From assembly GCA_021200775.1 (NCBI GenBank), contig JAJQGB010000007.1:92826-156825 (forward strand): 64,000 bases of DNA. The letters are read 5' to 3'. The notes under the pieces are model-generated. The model saw nothing but the letters and a program-made list of their open reading frames with translations. It did no database searches and had not been told where the DNA came from. Below, one piece after another: positions 56,455 through 64,000 of this stretch (position 1 is its first letter; each line of letters begins with the position of its first letter). Made by a program: the position numbers and the translations under genes. This DNA is from Oscillospiraceae bacterium (lineage in GTDB: Bacteria > Bacillota > Clostridia > Oscillospirales > Ruminococcaceae).

Positions 56455-57864
56455 ATGTCAGAAAATCAAAACACAGAATGGAAAGAATCCTGGCGGGATG
56501 AATATCTCAAATGGGTGTGCGGCTTTGCGAATGCACAGGGCGGCAGGATTTATATCGGGAAAAGCGACGACGGCACCATTGTCGGGATTTCTGACAGCAA
56601 GAGCCTCATGGAGGACATTCCGAACAAGATTCAGACGACGCTCGGCATAATTGCTGACGTGAATCTGCTGACGGAGGATGGCAAAGAATATATCGAAATC
56701 GTTGTCAGTCCGAGTTCTTACCCTGTCAATTACAGAGGTGAATACTACCGTCGGAGCGGAAGCACCTTGCAACAGTTGAGAGGTTCGTCCCTGACTGAAT
56801 TTATAAGGGAGAAAACCGGTTTGCTTTGGGACGCAGTTCCCGTTGACAACATCGGCGTTCAGGATCTCGACCAGAACAGCATTGACATCTTCCGTCGTGA
56901 AGCCGTCCGCAACAGGAGGATGGACAAGGAAGATCTGAACATCTCAAACGAGGAGCTTATGGATCACCTCGACCTCCTGGTTGACGGCAAGTTGAAGCGT
57001 GCGGCAGTCATGCTTTTCTACAAGAAGCCCGGCAGAATCATTACCGGCTGTTACGTCAAAATCGGCAGGTTCGGCGAGGGTGCAGACCTCCAATACCAGG
57101 ACTTGCTCGAAGGCTCGCTTTTCAGCATTGCCGACAGGGTTATCGACCTCATTTTCACGAAATACCTCAAAGCCGCCATTACCTATGAGCATGACGTTCG
57201 GGTTGAGACCTTCCCGTTCCCTCGTGACGGTGTGCGTGAAGCCGTCTATAACGCCTTGGGTCACAACAACTATGCCGGAAGCGTCCCGATTCAGATTCGC
57301 ATTGAGGACGATGCAATGTACATCAGCAACAGGTGCATCCTGCCACCAAACTGGACGGCAGAGACTCTCATGGAGCCGCACAAGTCGGTGCCGTTCAATC
57401 CCTCGATTGCAAACGTCTTCTATCGTGCTGGTTATATCGAGGCGTGGGGACGTGGTATCCAGAAAATCTGCGATTCCTGCCGTGAACTCGGCACTCCCGA
57501 CCCGGAATATATAGTTTTCGGCAACGATATTACCGTGAAGTTTACGGCTTTAAAACCCGCCAAAGCATTAGATGAGGCTTTGGATGAAGCTTTAAACCGA
57601 CATGATGACGGTTTAGATGTCGGTTTGGCGGATTTAAAAGTTTTAAAGGGTCAGGATGACACTTTAAATGAACTTTTAAATGACACTTTATCGAAAAGTA
57701 TTATAGCATTTTTGAGAGAAAACCCGAACGCTACCCAGACGGAGATCGCACAAAATCTTGATAGTTCACTTTCAACAGTGAAAAGAGCTATGAGAAAAAT
57801 GCTGAGTAGTGGAATAATAATCCGTGAAGGCAGTAGAAAAACCGGTCACTGGAAAGTATTATAA
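56455..57864 (+). CDS. AlbA_2/Schlafen-type ATP-binding protein with C-terminal winged helix
   Basis: The 469 residues begin with an AlbA_2 domain (TEWKESWRDEYLKWVCGFAN, then GGRIYIGKSDDGTIVGI), a middle region, a GHKL-like part (REAVYNALGHNNYAGSVPIQ), the NRCILPPNW and AGYIEAWGRGIQKI motifs, and a winged helix at the end (NATQTEIAQNLDSSLSTVKR). Proteins of this type are usually regulators. Between the domains a Leu/Asp/Glu-rich stretch repeats LDEALDEALN, DGLDVGL and LNELLNDTL, perhaps an oligomerisation segment. It may control this operon or act as a DNA-binding subunit. Confidence 0.85.
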   Translation: MSENQNTEWKESWRDEYLKWVCGFANAQGGRIYIGKSDDGTIVGISDSKSLMEDIPNKIQTTLGIIADVNLLTEDGKEYIEIVVSPSSYPVNYRGEYYRRSGSTLQQLRGSSLTEFIREKTGLLWDAVPVDNIGVQDLDQNSIDIFRREAVRNRRMDKEDLNISNEELMDHLDLLVDGKLKRAAVMLFYKKPGRIITGCYVKIGRFGEGADLQYQDLLEGSLFSIADRVIDLIFTKYLKAAITYEHDVRVETFPFPRDGVREAVYNALGHNNYAGSVPIQIRIEDDAMYISNRCILPPNWTAETLMEPHKSVPFNPSIANVFYRAGYIEAWGRGIQKICDSCRELGTPDPEYIVFGNDITVKFTALKPAKALDEALDEALNRHDDGLDVGLADLKVLKGQDDTLNELLNDTLSKSIIAFLRENPNATQTEIAQNLDSSLSTVKRAMRKMLSSGIIIREGSRKTGHWKVL

Positions 57865-57883
57865 ACAGAAAAGGAGCAACCCC

Positions 57884-59767
57884 ATGCAAGAAAGTAAAAT
57901 GAAATTTGAAACCCCCAATCTCGTTTCCTCCAACATCGATCGCATCGGCGAGATGTTCCCGAACTGCGTCACCGAAAAGCTGGACGAGGAGCGTAGCACA
58001 AAAGACCACATCGTCACCAAGAAAGCCATCAACTTTGAAGTCCTCAAGCAGATGCTATCCTCCGAGATAGTTGACGGCGACGAGGCTTACGAGTTCACCT
58101 GGGTTGGCAAGAAGTCCTCGATTGTCGAGGCGAACAGACCCACCCGCAGGACCCTTCGTCCCTGTCCCGAAGAAAGCGTTGACTGGGACACCACCGAGAA
58201 CCTCTACATCGAAGGCGACAACCTCGAAGTCCTGAAGCTTCTTCAGGAAAGCTACTTAGGCAAGGTCAAGATGATATACATAGACCCGCCCTATAACACC
58301 GGCAACGATTTCGTCTATGCCGACGACTTCGTGCGCTCGCAAGACGAGGAAAACCGGCAGATGGGGATGTACGACGAGGAAGAAAACCGACTCTTCAAAA
58401 ACACCGACTCAAACGGCAGATTCCACTCCGACTGGTGCACCATGATCTACCCCAGGCTTTTACTTGCAAGGAATCTTCTTTCTGATGATGGGGTTATTTT
58501 TATTTCGATTGATGATAATGAGCAGGCAAGTTTAAAAAAGATTTGCGATGAGGTTGTGGGGGGGTACAACTTCGTTGCAAATATTATATGGAAGCACACA
58601 CAACAAAGTAAGAATGATGAGTTACATTTTTCGAGACAATATAATCATACACTGTGTTATGCAAAAAACAAGGTTTCGCTGAAACGCTTTTACTTTGAAC
58701 GAACAGATGAGGACAATATTAACTATAGCAATCCAGATAATGATCCCAAGGGAGCATGGCGGAGTGGCGATGTCAGGAGCCCTAACTATAGGAAAACTTT
58801 ATGTTACGATATAATTGCGCCTAATGGAAATATTATTACTCCACCAGCGAATGGATGGAGATGGTCAAAGGAAAGCGTCCAAGAGAAGATTGAAACAGGT
58901 GAAATTAAATTTAAGGATGATTATAGTGGAATTATACGAAAGATTTATTTGCGCGATCAAATAGGAAGAACTCCTGAAAATTTATGGGAAGGAGATAGGT
59001 TTGGGACTACAAGACAAGCAGCATCGTTAATAAAAGAATTGTTTGATGGTAAACAGGTATTTGATACGCCCAAGCCAATAGAACTCATTATGTCAATGAT
59101 AAAGCTTGTTGCAGATGAGGATGATATTATCCTCGACTTTTTCTCGGGTTCTGCGACTACCGCTCACGCTGTCATGAAAATGAATAGTGAAGATGGCGGA
59201 CACAGAAGATTTATTATGGTACAATTCCCTGAGGAGTGTGAAGAAGGCTCGGAAGCCTATAAAGCGGGTTACAAGAATGTCTGCGAAATTGGGAAAGAGA
59301 GGATTCGGAGAGCGGGGAGGAAGATTAAGGATGAGGCGCCGTTGACTACTGAAGGGCTTGATATTGGGTTCAGGGTTTTGAAGTTGGATGAATCCAATAT
59401 GAATGAGGTTTATTATGCGGCGGAGGATTATAGTCAGGACTTGGTGGAGATGATGGAGGATAATATCAAGGCTGACAGGTCGGAATTGGATTTGCTGTTT
59501 GGATGCCTGGTTGATTGGGGCGTGCCGCTTTCTTTGCCTTATGAGAGCCGAGTTATCGACGGCTGTACTGTCCATAATTATAATGACGGCGAACTCGTGG
59601 CTTGTTTCTCGGAAAATGTCCCCGAAAGCGTGGTGCGGGAAATGGCGAAGATGCAGCCGATAAGGGCTGTCTTCCGTGATTCGAGCTTCGCCGATAGCCC
59701 CTCAAAGATAAATGTGTTCGAGATATTCAAGTATTATTCAGAGAATACGAATGTAAGGGTTATCTGA
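57884..59767 (+). CDS. mod: Type III restriction-modification DNA methyltransferase (Mod)
   Basis: The 627-residue enzyme has MIYIDPPYNTGNDF (catalytic motif IV, DPPY) before LDFFSGSATTAHAV (SAM-binding motif I), the beta-class order of type III Mod and N6-adenine methyltransferases. The target-recognition region between them, roughly 58470-59330, is clearly more AT-rich than the flanks and uses different codons, a sign of domain exchange. AAAGGAG is eight bases before ATG 57884; the frame extends 20 codons upstream into the preceding gene but without a ribosome site. It protects host DNA and specifies the recognition site for Res. Confidence 0.92.
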   Translation: MQESKMKFETPNLVSSNIDRIGEMFPNCVTEKLDEERSTKDHIVTKKAINFEVLKQMLSSEIVDGDEAYEFTWVGKKSSIVEANRPTRRTLRPCPEESVDWDTTENLYIEGDNLEVLKLLQESYLGKVKMIYIDPPYNTGNDFVYADDFVRSQDEENRQMGMYDEEENRLFKNTDSNGRFHSDWCTMIYPRLLLARNLLSDDGVIFISIDDNEQASLKKICDEVVGGYNFVANIIWKHTQQSKNDELHFSRQYNHTLCYAKNKVSLKRFYFERTDEDNINYSNPDNDPKGAWRSGDVRSPNYRKTLCYDIIAPNGNIITPPANGWRWSKESVQEKIETGEIKFKDDYSGIIRKIYLRDQIGRTPENLWEGDRFGTTRQAASLIKELFDGKQVFDTPKPIELIMSMIKLVADEDDIILDFFSGSATTAHAVMKMNSEDGGHRRFIMVQFPEECEEGSEAYKAGYKNVCEIGKERIRRAGRKIKDEAPLTTEGLDIGFRVLKLDESNMNEVYYAAEDYSQDLVEMMEDNIKADRSELDLLFGCLVDWGVPLSLPYESRVIDGCTVHNYNDGELVACFSENVPESVVREMAKMQPIRAVFRDSSFADSPSKINVFEIFKYYSENTNVRVI

Positions 59768-59789
59768 AAGATATAGATAGGAGAATAAA

Positions 59790-60866
59790 ATGAACGACTT
59801 AAACACAAGACATACAAACGAAGGCTTCCTTCAGGAAATCTCCGACGTCCTTGTTTCGGCGAGGAAGAACGCCAAGACAGCCGTCAACCTTTCGATGGTC
59901 TATGCCTATTACGAAATCGGGCGGAGAATCGTTGAGGAAGAACAGAACGGTGCCGACAGGGCGGGATATGGACAGTATCTTCTGAAAGAGCTGTCAGAGT
60001 ATCTGACGGGAATTTATGGCAAGGGATTTTCGGTCGGCAATTTGAAAAATGTACGTCAGTTTTATCGTGTTTATTCCGAAGACCAAATTGGCGAAACAGT
60101 GTTTAGCCAATTCAAAAATCTTCCAGCAACAGTTGACGGACGGAAATTCCTCCTCAGTTGGTCGCATTATCTGATGCTGATGAGAATCAAGAACACCGAC
60201 GAACGGCATTTTTACGAAATCGAAGCTGTAAAGAACGATTGGAGCCTATCGGAGCTGAAACGCCAGTATAACAGCTCGCTGTATGAAAGGCTTGCTTTGA
60301 GTACCGATAAGGACAAGGTTTATCGCCTGTCAACGGAAGGTCAGAAAATCGAGACGGCGCAGGATGCAATCAAAGACCCATATGTGCTTGAATTTCTCGG
60401 ATTGCCGGAACTGCCGGAATACTCGGAAACGGAGCTTGAAACCCGCCTGATTGACCATTTGCAACAGTTCCTACTGGAACTCGGCACCGGCTTCACATTT
60501 GTCGGGCGTCAACAGCGGTTCACCTTCAACGAGGAGCATTTCATCGTGGACTTGGTCTTCTATAACCGGCTTCTGCGGAGTTTCGTTCTGTTCGATTTGA
60601 AAATCGGCGAACTGAAGCATCAGGACATCGGGCAGATGCAGATGTATGTCAACTACTACGACCGCAAGGTGAAGCTCCCGGACGAGAACCCGACAATCGG
60701 TATTATTCTCTGCAAGGATAAAAATAATGCCGTCGTAGAGATGACCCTGCCGGAGGACAATTCGCAGATTTTTGCGAGTAAATATGAGACTGTCCTGCCG
60801 AGTAAAGAGGATTTGAAGAAGTTACTGGAGGAGCAGATGGAAGAAGACGGGGGCAATCAGGCATGA
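59790..60866 (+). CDS. DUF1016 (YhcG-type) PD-(D/E)XK nuclease
   Basis: The 358-residue protein has the N-terminal DUF1016_N part (VNLSMVYAYYEIGRRIVEEE, GKGFSVGNLKNVRQFY, LLSWSHYLMLMRI) and the C-terminal nuclease domain: VGRQQRFTFNEEHFIVDLVF with the acid, then VLFDLKIGEL with the D-x-K pair, and IGQMQMYVNYYD. YhcG proteins are DNA nucleases with unclear targets. Insertion between mod and res is unusual, and its stop overlaps the res start by four bases (ATGA), so it is made together with them. Confidence 0.9.
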   Translation: MNDLNTRHTNEGFLQEISDVLVSARKNAKTAVNLSMVYAYYEIGRRIVEEEQNGADRAGYGQYLLKELSEYLTGIYGKGFSVGNLKNVRQFYRVYSEDQIGETVFSQFKNLPATVDGRKFLLSWSHYLMLMRIKNTDERHFYEIEAVKNDWSLSELKRQYNSSLYERLALSTDKDKVYRLSTEGQKIETAQDAIKDPYVLEFLGLPELPEYSETELETRLIDHLQQFLLELGTGFTFVGRQQRFTFNEEHFIVDLVFYNRLLRSFVLFDLKIGELKHQDIGQMQMYVNYYDRKVKLPDENPTIGIILCKDKNNAVVEMTLPEDNSQIFASKYETVLPSKEDLKKLLEEQMEEDGGNQA

Positions 60867-63800
60867 AACTTCAATATAAGCACCAGAAATTTCAGGCGGA
60901 TGCGGCGAAGGCTGTGGTGGATGTCTTTGCGGGACAGCCGTATTTAACGCCTACATATATGATGGACAGAGGCGACGAGAGCCAGCTTTCGATGACGGAT
61001 GATGACGACTTCACAGGTTGGAGCAATCAGCCGATAGTAAGAAGCCTGAGCGACCGCACAATACTCGAAAATCTCCAGAAAGTCCAGCGTCAGAATCAGA
61101 TCAAGCCGTCGGATAAGCTTGAGGGAAGGTATAACCTGACGATAGAGATGGAGACGGGCGTCGGCAAGACATATACATATATCAAGACGATGTATGAACT
61201 CAATAAGCACTATGGATGGTCAAAGTTTATCGTCGTGGTGCCGAGCGTGGCAATCCGTGAGGGCGTTTATAAGTCGTTTGAGACTACGGCGGAGCATTTT
61301 GCCGAGGAATACGGCAAGAAGATTCGCTATTTCATCTATAAGTCTTCACAGCTCACCGAGATTGACCGCTTCGCCCATGACAGCTCGATAAACGTCATGA
61401 TAATAAACTCGCAGGCGTTCAACGCAACCGGCAAGGATGCAAGAAGAATCTCGATGAAGCTTGACGAGTTCCGCTCCCGCAGACCTATTGATATAATCGC
61501 CAAGACAAACCCGATAGTGATAATCGACGAGCCTCAGTCGGTCGAAGGCGAAAAGACAAAGCTGAAATTAAAGGAGTTTCACCCGCTGATGACACTCCGT
61601 TATTCCGCGACCCATAAATCGGACAGTATCTATAATATGGTCTATCGCCTTGATGCAATGGAAGCCTACAACAAGCGCCTCGTCAAGAAGATAGCCGTCA
61701 AGGGCATAACCGAGTCGGGCAGTACTGCTACGGAGGGCTATGTCTATCTGCAGAATATAAATCTCTCGAAGAAGGACCCGACGGCGACAATCGAGTTTGA
61801 TTGCAAGGGCAAGTCGAGTGTCCGCAAGGTTGTCAAGACTGTAGGAATCGGCTTTAATCTCTATGACAACTCGAATGGCTTGGAGGAGTATAAGAATAAC
61901 TATATCGTAACTAATATCGACGGTCGGGACAACTCGATTGAGTTCCTGAACGGCACGAAGATTTATGCCGGAGACGTTGTCGGCAAGGTCAGCGAGGACC
62001 AGATTCGCCGCCTTCAGATTCGTGAGACGATTCTTTCCCATATCGAGCGTGAACGCCAGCTTTACTATAAAGGAATTAAAGTCCTGTCGCTCTTCTTCAT
62101 CGACGAGGTAGCGCACTATAAGCAGTATGACGAGGCGGGACAGCCAAAGAACGGCATTTTTGCGGATATGTTCGAGGAGGAGTATCGGGACGTGGTGGAG
62201 TCCTTGGAGCCGGCTTTCGGCGAGGACGAGTATTTTCGGTATCTCGATTCAATCCCGGCGGAAGCGACCCATGCGGGCTATTTCTCGATAGATAAAAAAG
62301 GTCACATGACGAACAGCAAGCTTGGCGACAAGAAGGAGCGTACCTCCGACGATATAGACGCCTATGACCTCATCATGAAGAATAAAGAGCTGCTTCTTGA
62401 CAGAGACCCGAAGCGCTCGCCGGTACGGTTCATCTTCTCCCACTCGGCACTCCGTGAAGGTTGGGACAACCCTAACGTCTTCCAGATTTGCACCCTCAAG
62501 CAGAGCGGAAGCGACGTGCGAAAGCGTCAGGAAGTCGGGCGAGGGCTCCGTCTCTGTGTCAACCAGAACGGCGAGAGAATGGACACGAATTCCCTCGGCA
62601 ACGACGTGCATAACGTCAATGTCCTGACGGTTATCGCAAGCGAAAGCTATGACAGCTTTGCAAAAGGGCTTCAGTCAGAAATGGCAGAGGCTGTTTCCGA
62701 TCGCCCGCTTGCTATTACCGAAGACTTGTTTATGGATAGAGTAATTGTCGATAAGAACGGCAATGAGCAAGTTGTTGATAAGAGCACTGCCAAGGCAATC
62801 TATTTCAATCTGATTGTAAACGGCTATATCGACGAAGTGGGTGCGCTGACGGACAAGTATTACGAAGACAAGGCAAACGGCGAGATTAAAATTGCCGAGA
62901 AGGTGGCAGACAGTGCCGAAGCGGTTATCTCGATTATCGACTCCGTCTACGACCCGAAAGCCATGCTCCCCGAAGACGCCAGAAGCAACAATGTTGAGCT
63001 CAAGGTTGACGAGAGCAAGCTTGCCATGCCACAATTCAAGGCACTCTGGGAGAGAATCAACTCGAAGTCCGTCTATACCGTCAATTTCGACACCGATGAG
63101 CTTGTTGAGAAGTCAATCGACGTTCTCAACCGCAAGCTAAGAGTTTCGCCAATATTCTTCAAATTAGAGAGCGGGCAGATGGAGAATATCGAGTCGAAGG
63201 AGTCGCTTCTGAGCGGAGAATCGTTTGTCAAGGAGCATTCTTCGACCTATGACTCAAGAACCAGAATCACCGCCAACCGCAATGTCAAATATGACCTGAC
63301 AGGAAGCCTTGTCAAAGAGACGGGTCTCACAAGAAAAACCGTCGTTTCAATTCTCATGGGAATACAAAAGGGCGTCTTCAATCAATTCAAGGACAACCCT
63401 GAGGATTTTATTCTTAAAGCGGCATCCCTCATAAACGACGAGAAAGCAACAGCCATTGTCGAGCATATAACCTACAGCGTATTGGGAGAGAAATACGATG
63501 AAAGAAAAGTATTCACAACTATAAGAGGTAAACTCGGCGTAAATGCAATGAAAGTTAAGCATAATCTATATGATGCTGTTGTCTACGATTCTACAGTTGA
63601 GAAAGAGTTTGCTTCAGATCTTGATACGAATGATTCCATTGCGGTTTATGCAAAGATTCCCACGAGTGAGTTCAAAATTTGCACACCAGTAGGAGATTAT
63701 ACTCCAGACTGGGCGATAGTCTTTAATGAAGGTAAAGCAAAACGCATATATTTTGTTATCGAGACAAAAGGCTCCACGAACGAAATGGATCGTCGTGGAA

Positions 63801-63916
63801 CAGAAAACGCCAAAATCCACTGCGCCCGTGAACACTTCAAAGCCATCAGCTCCGGCGAGGTGACCTATGATGTGGTCGATGGGTATGATGAATTGCTTAA
63901 GTTGGTGAAGGGGTGA
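60863..63916 (+). CDS. res: Type III restriction enzyme Res subunit (helicase-nuclease)
   Basis: The 1017-residue protein has Walker A METGVGKTYTYIKTM (about 93), FIVVVPSVAIREGVYKS, DEPQ box VIIDEPQSVEG, then VLSLFFIDEVAHYK, SALREGWDNPNVFQICTLK and QEVGRGLRLC, the SF2 motifs of type III Res. At the C-terminus DYTPDWAIVF and YFVIETKGS are the PD...(D/E)xK endonuclease site. With Mod it translocates or slides along DNA and cuts when two head-to-head sites meet. The ATG overlaps the nuclease gene stop. The last 500 bases are richer in A and T than the rest. Confidence 0.93.
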   Translation: MKLQYKHQKFQADAAKAVVDVFAGQPYLTPTYMMDRGDESQLSMTDDDDFTGWSNQPIVRSLSDRTILENLQKVQRQNQIKPSDKLEGRYNLTIEMETGVGKTYTYIKTMYELNKHYGWSKFIVVVPSVAIREGVYKSFETTAEHFAEEYGKKIRYFIYKSSQLTEIDRFAHDSSINVMIINSQAFNATGKDARRISMKLDEFRSRRPIDIIAKTNPIVIIDEPQSVEGEKTKLKLKEFHPLMTLRYSATHKSDSIYNMVYRLDAMEAYNKRLVKKIAVKGITESGSTATEGYVYLQNINLSKKDPTATIEFDCKGKSSVRKVVKTVGIGFNLYDNSNGLEEYKNNYIVTNIDGRDNSIEFLNGTKIYAGDVVGKVSEDQIRRLQIRETILSHIERERQLYYKGIKVLSLFFIDEVAHYKQYDEAGQPKNGIFADMFEEEYRDVVESLEPAFGEDEYFRYLDSIPAEATHAGYFSIDKKGHMTNSKLGDKKERTSDDIDAYDLIMKNKELLLDRDPKRSPVRFIFSHSALREGWDNPNVFQICTLKQSGSDVRKRQEVGRGLRLCVNQNGERMDTNSLGNDVHNVNVLTVIASESYDSFAKGLQSEMAEAVSDRPLAITEDLFMDRVIVDKNGNEQVVDKSTAKAIYFNLIVNGYIDEVGALTDKYYEDKANGEIKIAEKVADSAEAVISIIDSVYDPKAMLPEDARSNNVELKVDESKLAMPQFKALWERINSKSVYTVNFDTDELVEKSIDVLNRKLRVSPIFFKLESGQMENIESKESLLSGESFVKEHSSTYDSRTRITANRNVKYDLTGSLVKETGLTRKTVVSILMGIQKGVFNQFKDNPEDFILKAASLINDEKATAIVEHITYSVLGEKYDERKVFTTIRGKLGVNAMKVKHNLYDAVVYDSTVEKEFASDLDTNDSIAVYAKIPTSEFKICTPVGDYTPDWAIVFNEGKAKRIYFVIETKGSTNEMDRRGTENAKIHCAREHFKAISSGEVTYDVVDGYDELLKLVKG

Positions 63917-64000
63917 GAAGTTAGACTTTTTCTGAATTGGAGATGTAAAGCCATCGACAAGATTGTTGATGTACGCCGTAAAAATCAGGCGGTTCAAGCA
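63917..64000. other. Window end after res, no gene called
   Basis: No terminator hairpin or ribosome site is visible. Two short plus-strand frames run off the window edge and neither is convincing. Confidence 0.4.

Noticed and set aside
52539..63916. DISARM or BREX system
   Set aside because: There is no DUF1998 protein, DrmA/DrmB, PglZ, BrxC or BrxL; only the helicase fold and a methyltransferase are shared.
63614..63997. A 127-codon minus-strand frame at the right edge
   Set aside because: It is opposite the conserved nuclease domain of res and has no ribosome site.

Overview
The window reads as chromosomal DNA of a Gram-positive gut or rumen bacterium of the class Clostridia, most likely Oscillospirales (Ruminococcus-like). 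The case rests on gene orders (rimP-nusA-ylxR-ylxQ-infB-rbfA-nrnA-truB-ribF-gltX; mraZ-rsmH-ftsL-PBP-murE-mraY-ftsW-murG-murA-ftsQ-ftsZ), strong GGAGG-type ribosome sites, a SigH-type sigma factor, an RqcH/NFACT protein, DUF4340/GldG-type ABC components and a secreted GH5 glucanase. Taxonomy is inferred from content only.

Layout. 1-5430: the 3' end of a lamin-tail-domain protein, a DegV lipid-binding protein, a ClC chloride transporter, a CPA2-type cation/proton antiporter and a PfkB sugar-phosphate kinase. 5435-5765: a previously unannotated type I toxin-antitoxin pair, a 29-residue hydrophobic peptide gene facing an antisense RNA. 5827-15456: the transcription/translation operon, starting with an attenuator-like leader. 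15553-20715: an ABC exporter with GldG-like and DUF4340 subunits. 20780-21560: a type III toxin-antitoxin locus, an AbiQ/ToxN-family endoribonuclease gene preceded by three 41-42 nt RNA repeats and a terminator. 21610-24437: a DUF4143 ATPase behind four motifs spaced exactly 33 bp, and a DMT transporter. 24612-29850: an arginine operon on the minus strand (argC, GNAT, argJ, argB, argD). 30154-43581: the division and cell-wall cluster, with four MraZ boxes and no murF, murD or murC. 43745-49959: a sigma factor, a zinc-ribbon protein, DUF1858-trmK-nif3, a GH5 glucanase and RqcH. 49968-51832: a small membrane protein, a second DUF4143-type ATPase and tRNA-Leu(CAA).

52003-63916 is a defence island: a PLD-SNF2 helicase, DUF4391, an AlbA_2/Schlafen-type protein, a type III Mod methyltransferase with an AT-rich foreign-looking recognition domain, a DUF1016 nuclease, and a type III Res helicase-nuclease. 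All six genes run in one direction and are tightly packed.

On top of this lies a dense set of intergenic repeats. Eleven copies of a paired-hairpin element of about 85-240 bp have CCCCTC/GAGGGG ends and inner stems that vary by compensatory changes. They sit just after stop codons or in 5' leaders, and one copy supplies the stop codon of murE. Tandem TGTACAA heptamers and ATTCGGAATTA-type motifs occur at other gene junctions. The elements with the most discovery value are the two small-RNA toxin systems, the composite type III restriction locus, the 33-bp iterons and the paired-hairpin repeats.
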